Positions 1-7,230 of a DNA stretch of 60,525 bases are shown piece by piece. Source of the stretch: Bacteroidia bacterium (GTDB taxonomy: Bacteria; Bacteroidota; Bacteroidia; UKL13-3); assembly GCA_025454975.1 (NCBI GenBank), contig JALONK010000015.1, forward strand, positions 1-60,525, written 5' to 3'. Within the stretch, counting starts at the first letter, position 1; every line of letters starts with the position of its first letter. The position numbers and the translations under genes were made by a program. The notes beneath the pieces are model-generated. The model saw only the letters and a list, made by a program, of their open reading frames with translations. It had not been told where the DNA came from and searched no databases.

Positions 1-776
1 CGTTGCTTCAAACTTTTTTGGATTTTTTCTAACAAACTGGTTCTTATTTCTTCACCGTCTTCGTCAATAATAAATTCAGCATCACGGGTTAGTTTTATGG
101 TGTATGCTTCAAATGTATCAAAATCAAAAATACCAAATATTTGAGGTAAGGATGTACGGATAACATCATCCAAAAACATAATATGTGTTTGAGATGCACC
201 TGTAGGTAAAATAAAGAAACGGTTAAGCGGACTTTGAGGAACTTCTATAATAGCGTGTTGAGTTTTATGCTCTTCCTTTGAATCACTCATGCGAATAGCC
301 AAATAAATGCTGCGATCACGTAAATGCGGAATAGTTTTTAAATTATCTAACAAAACAGGAAATAAATAAGGCATTACTTCACGTTTTGCATAATCAATAA
401 CAGCCTTGGTTTGTTCTTCATTAAGCTCGTTTTCCTTTACAATTCTAATACCTGAATCGGCAAGTTGGGTAAGAATTGATTCATATGTTCGATTAAACCT
501 TTCAGCTTGTAACAAGGCTACACGTTGAATTTCACTCAAAATAACAGCAGGAGGGAAGGAAATTAGATTTTTTTTACCGGCACGTTGACTCCTCATTAAA
601 CTAGCTACACGGACCCTGAAGAACTCGTCGTTGTTGGAAGAAAAGATAGCAAGAAATTTCAACTTCTCGAGCAAAGGGGTATCGGCACATTCCGCTTCCT
701 GCAAAACTCGTTCGTTAAACGACATCCAACTGATTTCTCTGTCTTTGAATAAATATCCTCTTACATCTTTAATCAT
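1..776 (-). CDS. ppk1: Polyphosphate kinase 1, N-terminal part (cut by window edge)
   Basis: Reading the minus strand from an ATG at 774-776 gives about 258 codons without a stop, running off the left edge. The protein begins MIKDVRGYLFKDREISWMSF and continues with NERVLQEAE, PLLEKLKFLAIFSSNNDEFFRVRV, which is the characteristic N-terminal domain of PPK1, the membrane-associated enzyme that builds polyphosphate from ATP. Only the N and first part of the head domain are inside the window; the phosphohistidine and the two phospholipase-D-like catalytic domains lie outside. It is divergent from the TPR gene at 969, with about 190 bases between them. Identification is from family motifs I recognise; completeness cannot be judged. 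Confidence 0.93.
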   Translation of the reverse strand, partial: MIKDVRGYLFKDREISWMSFNERVLQEAECADTPLLEKLKFLAIFSSNNDEFFRVRVASLMRSQRAGKKNLISFPPAVILSEIQRVALLQAERFNRTYESILTQLADSGIRIVKENELNEEQTKAVIDYAKREVMPYLFPVLLDNLKTIPHLRDRSIYLAIRMSDSKEEHKTQHAIIEVPQSPLNRFFILPTGASQTHIMFLDDVIRTSLPQIFGIFDFDTFEAYTIKLTRDAEFIIDEDGEEIRTSLLEKIQKSLKQ

Positions 777-968
777 AACGCTGCAAGTTATAGTGATGGT
801 TAGTTTATTTCAAATCGGAATTACACGTATTTTTTATGGGTAACCAAGTTTTTTGTACAACCTAAATAAATTTAACATTGACTTCATATTGGCATATGTT
901 TTGAAATAAAGCCAAATTAATAGTAGTTTGCATCCGTTTTTATTAACAACATTTTATAAATAATTACC

Positions 969-2363
969 ATGAAAAGACTGTTTTTAGCAGCAATCACTTG
1001 TGTCGCATGTATTACGGCAAATGCGCAACGAATGAATGTGGAAAGTGCCATTATCGCTTTAAGAGAAAGCGATTTAAAAGCCGCAAAAGAATTTATTGAT
1101 AAGGCCGCCGTACATGAAGAGTCGAAAAACACCACCAAAATGTGGGCGACACGTGCAGCTATTTATGATACAATTTTACATGGTCCCGACTATGTTTCAT
1201 TAAGGGATACCAATACTGTTGAACAATTTGTAATTGCTGCTCGTCAATGTGTTGAAACTGATGTAAAGAAAAAAGAAACTTATTGTTCAGGATTAGCGAT
1301 AATTCAATCGTCGTTCGATGCTTACAATAGGGCATACGATTATTTACAGCTTAAAGATTATACTAACGCTGTTAAGTTTTTCAATTATGTAATTAAGAAT
1401 ATTCCTCTTGATAAAGATGAACAATTGAAGAAAAACAACCTAACAGAGAATAGAATTTATGAAGCCATTTATCGTTCGGCTTATTACGACCAAGACTTTA
1501 AAACTGTGTTAGAATATAGTCAAAAGTTAATAAATGTTGGAATTAATGATCCGGGAGTATATTACTTTAATGGCGATAGTTATTTGAGTTTGGGAGATAC
1601 CGCAAAAGCATTAGAAGTACTTGGACAAGGAAGAAAGTTATTTCCGGATGACAAATACTTATTAAACGCCGAATTAAATGTTTACCTGAAACTGAATAAA
1701 ACAGATATTTTATTAAATAAATTAAACGAGGCCATTGAAATATCTCCCGACAACCACCTAATTGTGTATGTAAGAGGAAATATTTATGATAAAATGGCCG
1801 CTGATCGTTTTAAAAAAGAAAGAGATTACACCATTGAAGCTGATAAAATAGCCAAGAAAGCCAAAAACGAAAAAGTTCCGGCAACCAAAGCCAAGCTCGA
1901 TAAAGAGGTGAAAAACCTAAGAATGATGGCAGATAGTATGAACCGTGAAATCAAACGTTTTGCAAAGTTAGCAGAAGCTGATTATTCGAAATCAATTGAA
2001 TTAAATCCTGAAAGTATGGATGGATATTATGCCATGGGTGCTATTTTAAATAATTATGCAAATGCAGAACTTGCCGATAAGATCAATAATATTCAAGCCA
2101 CAACTCAAACCGAATACGATAAAAAGTATGCACCATTAAAAAAGCAACAAGATGAACTATTGGCCAGGGCTTTAAAATATTTTGAAGATGCATTAGCCAT
2201 AGTTGAAAATATGAGTGAAAGTGATGCCGACAAAAGACGTGAAAAGAAATCGAACAAATTGGCCATTTTAGAATCTATAAAATCAGTGTACGGCAATAAA
2301 GGCGATGAAGTAAAATTCATGGAATATAAAAACCTTATCGAAAGCATTGAAAACGAAGAGTAG
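969..2363 (+). CDS. Exported tetratricopeptide-repeat protein
   Basis: A 464-residue protein with a clear Sec signal peptide (MKRLFLAAITCVACITANAQ, cleavage after ANA/Q) followed by helical TPR-like repeats; the clearest are around residues 120-245 (DYTNAVKFFNYVI, DFKTVLEYSQKLI, DTAKALEVLGQG) and 330-400 (AEADYSKSIELNPESMDGYYAMGAI). A Lys/Glu-rich probable coiled-coil segment lies around residues 275-330. It is expected in the periplasm as a scaffold; no catalytic motif is seen. A strong terminator follows directly, so it is probably monocistronic. A possible promoter (TTTG near 900-903, TAGTAGTTTG at 921-930) precedes it. Partner and precise role are unknown. Confidence 0.85.
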   Translation: MKRLFLAAITCVACITANAQRMNVESAIIALRESDLKAAKEFIDKAAVHEESKNTTKMWATRAAIYDTILHGPDYVSLRDTNTVEQFVIAARQCVETDVKKKETYCSGLAIIQSSFDAYNRAYDYLQLKDYTNAVKFFNYVIKNIPLDKDEQLKKNNLTENRIYEAIYRSAYYDQDFKTVLEYSQKLINVGINDPGVYYFNGDSYLSLGDTAKALEVLGQGRKLFPDDKYLLNAELNVYLKLNKTDILLNKLNEAIEISPDNHLIVYVRGNIYDKMAADRFKKERDYTIEADKIAKKAKNEKVPATKAKLDKEVKNLRMMADSMNREIKRFAKLAEADYSKSIELNPESMDGYYAMGAILNNYANAELADKINNIQATTQTEYDKKYAPLKKQQDELLARALKYFEDALAIVENMSESDADKRREKKSNKLAILESIKSVYGNKGDEVKFMEYKNLIESIENEE

Positions 2364-2385
2364 GGCACTCCAGTATTAAGATCGC

Positions 2386-2418
2386 AAAAACCACATCCAT
2401 AACAGATGTGGTTTTTTT
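2386..2418 (+). terminator. Rho-independent terminator after the TPR gene
   Basis: A 12-bp perfect stem (2386-2397 with 2405-2416, core CCACATC/GATGTGG) with a 7-base loop is followed by a T-run to 2418. It lies 20 bases after the TPR stop codon and points in the plus direction; the A-run on the left side would also allow some function for transcription coming from the right. Confidence 0.85.
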
Positions 2419-2690
2419 GTGCAACTTTATAAACGTTAAACCATTAGATTAGAGTATGTTGTGAATTTATCTATTTAACATAATGTTAATTATAGGGAAT
2501 TAATGAATTGGAAATTAAAGAGCCTAAGTTTCAGGTATCGTTATTGTAAACAGTCAATTGTTCATATTACCTCAAATCAAATTAAGTGTAAAATTATCCT
2601 TCCATTCAGTGAAATTACCATCCCCAAATGGTTCAGGTTATTTTATGTTAGTGTCTGTTCAACCTTTTTATAATATATCCTTAGGGATTT
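2419..2690. other. Non-coding gap, no feature recognised
   Basis: These AT-rich 272 bases separate the TPR terminator from the convergent HTH gene. I see no tRNA-like fold, no strong hairpin and no convincing reading frame. A weak ATCC/GGAT stem next to a T-rich stretch just after the HTH stop codon (about 2668-2700 on the minus strand) could be a poor terminator, but this is not supportable. Confidence 0.5.
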
Positions 2691-3071
2691 TTATTTTTTT
2701 CTTTTGCCAGGCGTTTGTTTACCGGTAATATACTTTACTTCTTTTTCTGCTACCGCCCATAAGTGCGGTTCATCAATCTTGATATTGTCCGGTTTGGGTA
2801 ATTGAATATGCACAGATTTAGTTACCTCAATAATATCCTCCTCAAGCGCCAATTCAATGTTTTCAATGGTCTTAATCTCAAAATTATGCAAACCGGTTAA
2901 CCATTTGCATATTTCGGATGGCTGTTTTCCCATTTTTTGGGCTAAATCTTTTTGCGACATGCCCTTGTGTTGCAATAGTTGATGAATACGCTCCGCTATC
3001 GCTAAGTTACGCTGTACTCGCCTTTTGGTTTTTACCGGCGTTCTTTTGATTATTTTTTCTAAAGTGTTCAT
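2691..3071 (-). CDS. XRE-family helix-turn-helix protein (antitoxin-like)
   Basis: A 126-residue basic protein. Residues about 25-80 form a lambda-repressor-type HTH (AERIHQLLQHKGMSQKDLAQKMG, then SEICKWLTGLHNFEIKTIENIE), the XRE/HTH_3 fold that binds DNA. A Lys/Arg-rich N-terminal arm (TPVKTKRRVQRN) and a basic tail (GKQTPGKRKK) flank it. It lies 4 bases downstream of the 158-residue gene at 3076, so the two are surely co-transcribed with the partner first. Order, size and spacing are those of HigBA-like toxin-antitoxin modules, where the antitoxin comes second and autorepresses the operon. The HTH assignment is secure; the antitoxin role is inference. Confidence 0.8.
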   Translation of the reverse strand: MNTLEKIIKRTPVKTKRRVQRNLAIAERIHQLLQHKGMSQKDLAQKMGKQPSEICKWLTGLHNFEIKTIENIELALEEDIIEVTKSVHIQLPKPDNIKIDEPHLWAVAEKEVKYITGKQTPGKRKK

Positions 3072-3075
3072 AGTT

Positions 3076-3552
3076 TTAAATGTTTAATACAATTTCTTCA
3101 TGGTTTATTATTTCTTTTCCTTTAATTTTTATTTCACCCCTTCCCATCATTATCCTAAGCTGCTTTGCCATCTTGTTAGCAAACCCGAAATGTGGCATTA
3201 ACTCCTCACAATCTTGAACCCTTAACCCGTTTTTTATACCTCCATTCGCCAATACAACAACCCCCTCACTTAACCTGCATACATACAGCCTAAGGTTATT
3301 TTTTTCAATATAAGGCGGTAATGCTTCTGCTTCATTCTCAAATCTGAAATAACGAGGCATCGCACCATATTCATCACCGATTACCTGTATCCATGTGGCT
3401 AATTCATTTAAATCTTCCTCCATTTGTTTCATTCCTTCAAACTTGTTAAAGAACTTCTCCGCCTCTGTCTTATCATGGGCTTCTATTAAAAAGGTGTAAT
3501 AGTTTACTCTTCTAAACCTTTTATACAACTGCAATATTACAACACAATTCAC
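3076..3552 (-). CDS. Possible HigB/RelE-like toxin partner of the HTH gene
   Basis: A 158-residue cytosolic protein without signal peptide or membrane segment. The start is uncertain: GTG at 3552 is the first usable codon and no ATG occurs before residue 40. I do not recognise the family firmly. The central part (residues about 75-110: NNLRLYVCRLSEGVVVLANGG, then KNG) resembles the core beta strands of Gp49/HigB-type mRNA interferases, which read RLF-x-V-VLxHGFxKK, and the C-terminal part (KMAKQLRIMMGRGE) has the helical Arg/Lys segment common there. The linkage to an XRE gene with a 4-base gap supports a toxin-antitoxin reading. Alternatively it is an unrelated regulator subunit. Confidence 0.6.
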   Translation of the reverse strand: MNCVVILQLYKRFRRVNYYTFLIEAHDKTEAEKFFNKFEGMKQMEEDLNELATWIQVIGDEYGAMPRYFRFENEAEALPPYIEKNNLRLYVCRLSEGVVVLANGGIKNGLRVQDCEELMPHFGFANKMAKQLRIMMGRGEIKIKGKEIINHEEIVLNI

Positions 3553-3798
3553 TTTTAAGTTAATTTTATTCGTTTATTACTTTTATTTCGTCTGTCTTTA
3601 TCCCTGCCTACTATTTAATTTTAAAAGTATTTATAAACTGCACATGTAATTGTATTAACCGGAAACTTAACCATGATAATTGATACTAAACGTTTGCCTT
3701 GGATTTCGCAAACATTTTTAGCATCATAATTTTTGAGTAAGCGATAATTACTTACCATTTCTCTCTTATATTTAAACCCTACTTTTATCACCCAACTT

Positions 3799-4173
3799 AT
3801 GCATGTGTATAATTTACTTTTTGGTTATGGCGCTTTCTTAATGGCTTGCGGAATTATGGCTGTTGTTTTAATAGGATTAAAAGCCAAAACAGCGCTGGCC
3901 TCAGGCGGAATATCAGGAATAATTGCGCTAACAATTGGATTCTATTTACGCGAACCTAATCCTTCCATACAAATCATAAGCATTATTTTTCCTTTATTAT
4001 TGTTCGGAGTATTCGCTTGGAGAAGTTATAAATCATTCCTTAATGTTTTATCATTATCTGTTGCTCAGCACCCTGATGTTGCCGGTAAAACAATCGCATT
4101 TTTAATTATAAGTTTAATGGCAGTGGTTTCAATAATGGTCGCTTTAATTCAACTGCTATTTTTAGCAGGTTAA
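3799..4173 (+). CDS. Small four-helix membrane protein, TMEM14-like
   Basis: A 124-residue very hydrophobic protein with four predicted transmembrane helices at about residues 5-27, 32-50, 56-74 and 97-122. The Ala/Gly-rich stretch ALASGGISGIIALTIGFYL in helix 2 resembles the TMEM14/UPF0136 family of small membrane proteins, but the similarity is judged by eye and is modest. No catalytic residue can be named. It precedes the DUF2306 membrane protein by 63 bases in the same direction, so the two may be co-expressed. Function unknown. Confidence 0.65.
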   Translation: MHVYNLLFGYGAFLMACGIMAVVLIGLKAKTALASGGISGIIALTIGFYLREPNPSIQIISIIFPLLLFGVFAWRSYKSFLNVLSLSVAQHPDVAGKTIAFLIISLMAVVSIMVALIQLLFLAG

Positions 4174-4236
4174 CCTACAATAAGCAAACCTTGTTTATTT
4201 TTAATAACGATTAATGTAATTATTATCCGGCGTGTT

Positions 4237-4860
4237 ATGATAAAAAAAGTTTTATACTACTTGCTCCTTTTGCTTATGTTTTTAGGAACTGTGGCCATGT
4301 TGTATATTTCCTACGTTTATTATAACCCTCATGTAAATACTGCTTATTTAAAAACTAAGTATGCAGTAATGCATAACCGCATGTGGTACTTGGCCTTGTA
4401 TACGCATATCCTGTCGAGCGTAGTTTGCGTCAGTTGCGGATTTGTTCAATTTATAACCTCTGTTCGACAATCCTATCCAAAGGTGCATCGTATCTTAGGC
4501 ATTATTTATTGGATCGCTGTTCTTCTTTTTGCCGCCCCTTCCGGTTTTATTTTAGGTGTATTTGCCAACGGTGGTGCTGGGGCAAAATTATCCTTCATTT
4601 CAACTTCCATCTGTTGGTTTATTTTTACTTATTTGGCTATTCGAGCCATTTATGCTAAACAAATCACTACACACCAACAGCACATGATAAGAAGTTATGC
4701 ACTTACCTTGTCGGCAGTAAGTTTACGTTTTTTCGCATTGATTCTTCCATTTATCATCCACCTATCAGCTAAACAAAGTTATACGTTAATAGCGTGGTTA
4801 AGCTGGATTCCGAATCTATTCATTGCTGAAATAATCATTCGAGTTGATAAAAAATTATAA
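4237..4860 (+). CDS. DUF2306 family integral membrane protein
   Basis: A 207-residue protein with about six membrane helices (roughly residues 5-28, 52-75, 84-105, 120-140, 150-175, 180-200). The conserved features of DUF2306 are present: HRILGIIYWIAVLL-x-APSGF-I-LGVFANGG, with a His-led loop and a Gly-Gly after helix 3, and the later HQQHMIRSYALTLSAVSLR. Family function is unknown; the repeated His residues at membrane edges (H49, H56, H83, H147, H150) are compatible with metal or haem binding, which is inference. Its last codons overlap the 3' end of the convergent lipoprotein gene by six bases. Confidence 0.75.
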   Translation: MIKKVLYYLLLLLMFLGTVAMLYISYVYYNPHVNTAYLKTKYAVMHNRMWYLALYTHILSSVVCVSCGFVQFITSVRQSYPKVHRILGIIYWIAVLLFAAPSGFILGVFANGGAGAKLSFISTSICWFIFTYLAIRAIYAKQITTHQQHMIRSYALTLSAVSLRFFALILPFIIHLSAKQSYTLIAWLSWIPNLFIAEIIIRVDKKL

Positions 4861-6015
4861 CGGAACAAAAGTTGCCTTTTCACTTATTTGATATCGCTTA
4901 TTTTCTAATGGATAAATTTTTTCCACTTCATTATCATTCCTAAGGTAATCATTTCCATACTTCCAAACCCTTTTATAAGTTTCGGTTGTGATCATTAATT
5001 CTTTACAAGTAAAAGTTGCTAATTCTTCAGGCGATTGTTTACCTACTATCAAATAATCTATAGGTTTGCCAAGTTTATTAAACGTTGCAAAAACATGGTA
5101 TAACTGTCGTTTTTCTATCGGTACACCCAACATTGAAGTGTCAACCACATAGTGTAGTAAATAATTACTATCAGCTAAAAGTATAGATGATTTGGTTTGT
5201 ATCCTGCACCAAAAATCGGGCGCCGCCCGCTGTTTCAATAAATAATAGCTGTTATACTCCATGATATTTTCTTCATATTCCAACTCCATTACTGAGGTGT
5301 ATTCAAAATACGGAATGCTATACCGGGTTTCAGAAATTTCATTAACCGGCTTAAACCTGCACAATAAATTTTGAAAAACTTCCGGCCCTTTATTCATTTC
5401 CTTTATTTCTTCTTCAGTGTATAAGCCCGACTTAAACGATTTGAATTCAGGGGTGTTTATATATGGTTGTAATGGCTTAAATGTGGCTAAAGCTTCTCTT
5501 ACTTCGGTATAACTAAATCCATTTGCATCAATAATTTGTGTAATATCATAAGGATAAACCCCATAACCTTGAAAATAATATACTACATAATTTAATAACT
5601 CCTCTTTATTTAATGACTTAAATCCATGCCCCCTCCCTATTTCATCTTCACTCATTTTTTGTATAAATCTAACCACATCTGCCAATTGCATATAATTTTG
5701 TCGGTTTTTTAAAATAGATACTAACGCTGTGTAATTGTTACCACAAGGATATAATGTAATAGCCCGTTTAATGTTCCATATAGCTTTAGTTGGATTTTCT
5801 TCTTTCATCATCAAACCTTGCTTAACATACCAATCCGCTTGATTTTCGTATTTATTTCCATGTTTATTTAAAAAATCTAAAACATGATGTTGAACAAAAA
5901 TTTCCATAACAGGAATAGCTTTCACCTCTATATATTCAACTTTAGGGCTTCGATTACAACCGAAAAACCAACTACTGAAAATAAACAATTGAAATATTCT
6001 AATTATCGTTTTCAT
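4855..6015 (-). CDS. Exported lipoprotein with TPR-like helices (paralogue of its upstream neighbour)
   Basis: A 386-residue protein with a lipoprotein signal (hydrophobic stretch to FSSWFFGC, lipidation at about Cys20). A TPR-like unit lies near residues 60-105 (DWYVKQGLMMKEENPTKAIW, then IKRAITLYP). The C-terminal third is beta-rich and contains QLYHVFATFNKLGKPIDYLI followed by an ETYKRVWKYGND motif. The same order of elements occurs in the 400-residue lipoprotein 12 bases upstream, so the two look like diverged duplicates. They sit behind a T9SS subtilase gene. No family name is recognised. It is likely anchored in a cell envelope membrane; function unknown. Confidence 0.75.
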   Translation of the reverse strand: MKTIIRIFQLFIFSSWFFGCNRSPKVEYIEVKAIPVMEIFVQHHVLDFLNKHGNKYENQADWYVKQGLMMKEENPTKAIWNIKRAITLYPCGNNYTALVSILKNRQNYMQLADVVRFIQKMSEDEIGRGHGFKSLNKEELLNYVVYYFQGYGVYPYDITQIIDANGFSYTEVREALATFKPLQPYINTPEFKSFKSGLYTEEEIKEMNKGPEVFQNLLCRFKPVNEISETRYSIPYFEYTSVMELEYEENIMEYNSYYLLKQRAAPDFWCRIQTKSSILLADSNYLLHYVVDTSMLGVPIEKRQLYHVFATFNKLGKPIDYLIVGKQSPEELATFTCKELMITTETYKRVWKYGNDYLRNDNEVEKIYPLENKRYQISEKATFVPL

Positions 6016-6027
6016 TGTTCTTCATCG

Positions 6028-7230
6028 TTAATTATTGGCCATTAATAGCGAATCAGAGAAACCACTCGACTTTTGGGTTAATTCGATTTCTCCACCCTCG
6101 GTAATCATATATGTTGCACTACCATTTAGTTTATATTCACTTATTTTATTATCAAGAAACGATACTGTATTAATAGGCTTCTCCCAAATTCTGTTCATGT
6201 CTTCCACTTCAATTTTATCTTCATATAGTTTAGCAACTCTTATACTTTCAGGTGAACAATTACATGCCACCGTTTTTGATGATAATATCTTTCCACTTTT
6301 GTTTTCATAAACCACCAACTGTGTGAAAACAGGTTGCATAATTTCCTCAGCAAAAGTTACCGAAGTATATACTATTGCAGTGTACATTGTTGTTTCTTTT
6401 AACTTCCCCACATAAAAAAAATCTGCACCTACATCTCTGCCAAAACTTGAAGATTCCATTTCAGGAATAAACTTGGCAAAATCATAACTAATGGATTGAT
6501 TGTATTTTTTCATTTCTACCTCTTCCGGTGTTATCAAGATTCCGTTAGGCTGATCTGGAAATAACTTTTTAAAGATGGTAAACATATTATTAATGCCTTC
6601 TGATTGATGTTGTATGGATGAAGTTGATAGCAATACATATTTATATCCAATCAACTGTTCAATACCTGTTAATTGTGGGTCTTTAGCTATTGCGACACTA
6701 TCGGTATAACCACTTAAGATGGCCAATTTTAATTTGTGTAAAGCTTCTGCTTCATGGAATTTTTGATATTCATTTCCGGGTATTTTCGACAAGCGATAAA
6801 TTAATACTGCCAATTTGTAATCAAGCATTCCCTGTGGTTGAAAATCTAAAACCCTAGCCACTTCATAAGCATTTATGGCTTCTACGATTGAAACCTTTCC
6901 ATTGAACTTGGCTAAAGCGTTGCCCAATTCGTAGTATAATTTTGCCTCCGGAAAAATTAAAATGGCCTTTTTAAAATGTATTATGGCCCCTCTAATGTTA
7001 TTCTTATTTTTTAAGTCATCTACCCCTTTTAAAAATTCGTTTTTACTGGCACGTTTTAACGCATCTATATCTAATTCTTCAGCATCAAATAATGCATTCT
7101 TTACATAATCAGCTTTATAAATATCTTCTACTTTTAACTTGGTAAGTTTTGCTTTATAACGGTAGGTAACCTCAGGTTCACAACCAACAATTATAATAAC
7201 TAAGACGAATAACCCTACTATTTTATTCAT
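6028..7230 (-). CDS. Exported lipoprotein with TPR-like helices, coupled to the subtilase gene
   Basis: A 400-residue protein with a textbook lipoprotein signal (MNKIVGLFVLVIIIVGC, lipidated Cys17 followed by EPE). A TPR region covers about residues 66-140 (FLKGVDDLKNKNNIRGAIIH, FKKAILIFPEAKLYYELGNA). The C-terminal half holds a beta-rich segment with FTQLVVYENKSGKILSSKTV and an EDMNRIWEKP motif, matching in order the VFATFNKLGKP and TYKRVWKYG elements of the next lipoprotein. Its ATG lies inside the end of the subtilase gene (8-base overlap), so translational coupling is likely. Family not recognised; the operon suggests a role connected to the secreted protease. Confidence 0.78.
   Translation of the reverse strand: MNKIVGLFVLVIIIVGCEPEVTYRYKAKLTKLKVEDIYKADYVKNALFDAEELDIDALKRASKNEFLKGVDDLKNKNNIRGAIIHFKKAILIFPEAKLYYELGNALAKFNGKVSIVEAINAYEVARVLDFQPQGMLDYKLAVLIYRLSKIPGNEYQKFHEAEALHKLKLAILSGYTDSVAIAKDPQLTGIEQLIGYKYVLLSTSSIQHQSEGINNMFTIFKKLFPDQPNGILITPEEVEMKKYNQSISYDFAKFIPEMESSSFGRDVGADFFYVGKLKETTMYTAIVYTSVTFAEEIMQPVFTQLVVYENKSGKILSSKTVACNCSPESIRVAKLYEDKIEVEDMNRIWEKPINTVSFLDNKISEYKLNGSATYMITEGGEIELTQKSSGFSDSLLMANN

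Noticed and set aside
631-843. 70-codon plus-strand frame opposite the start of ppk1
   Set aside because: It covers the highly conserved PPK1 N-terminus in antisense and continues into the intergenic region without any sign of selection.
7223-7230. Frameshift joining the subtilase and the next lipoprotein
   Set aside because: The subtilase ends with a complete T9SS sorting domain and the lipoprotein has its own full signal peptide, so the 8-base overlap is normal gene coupling.
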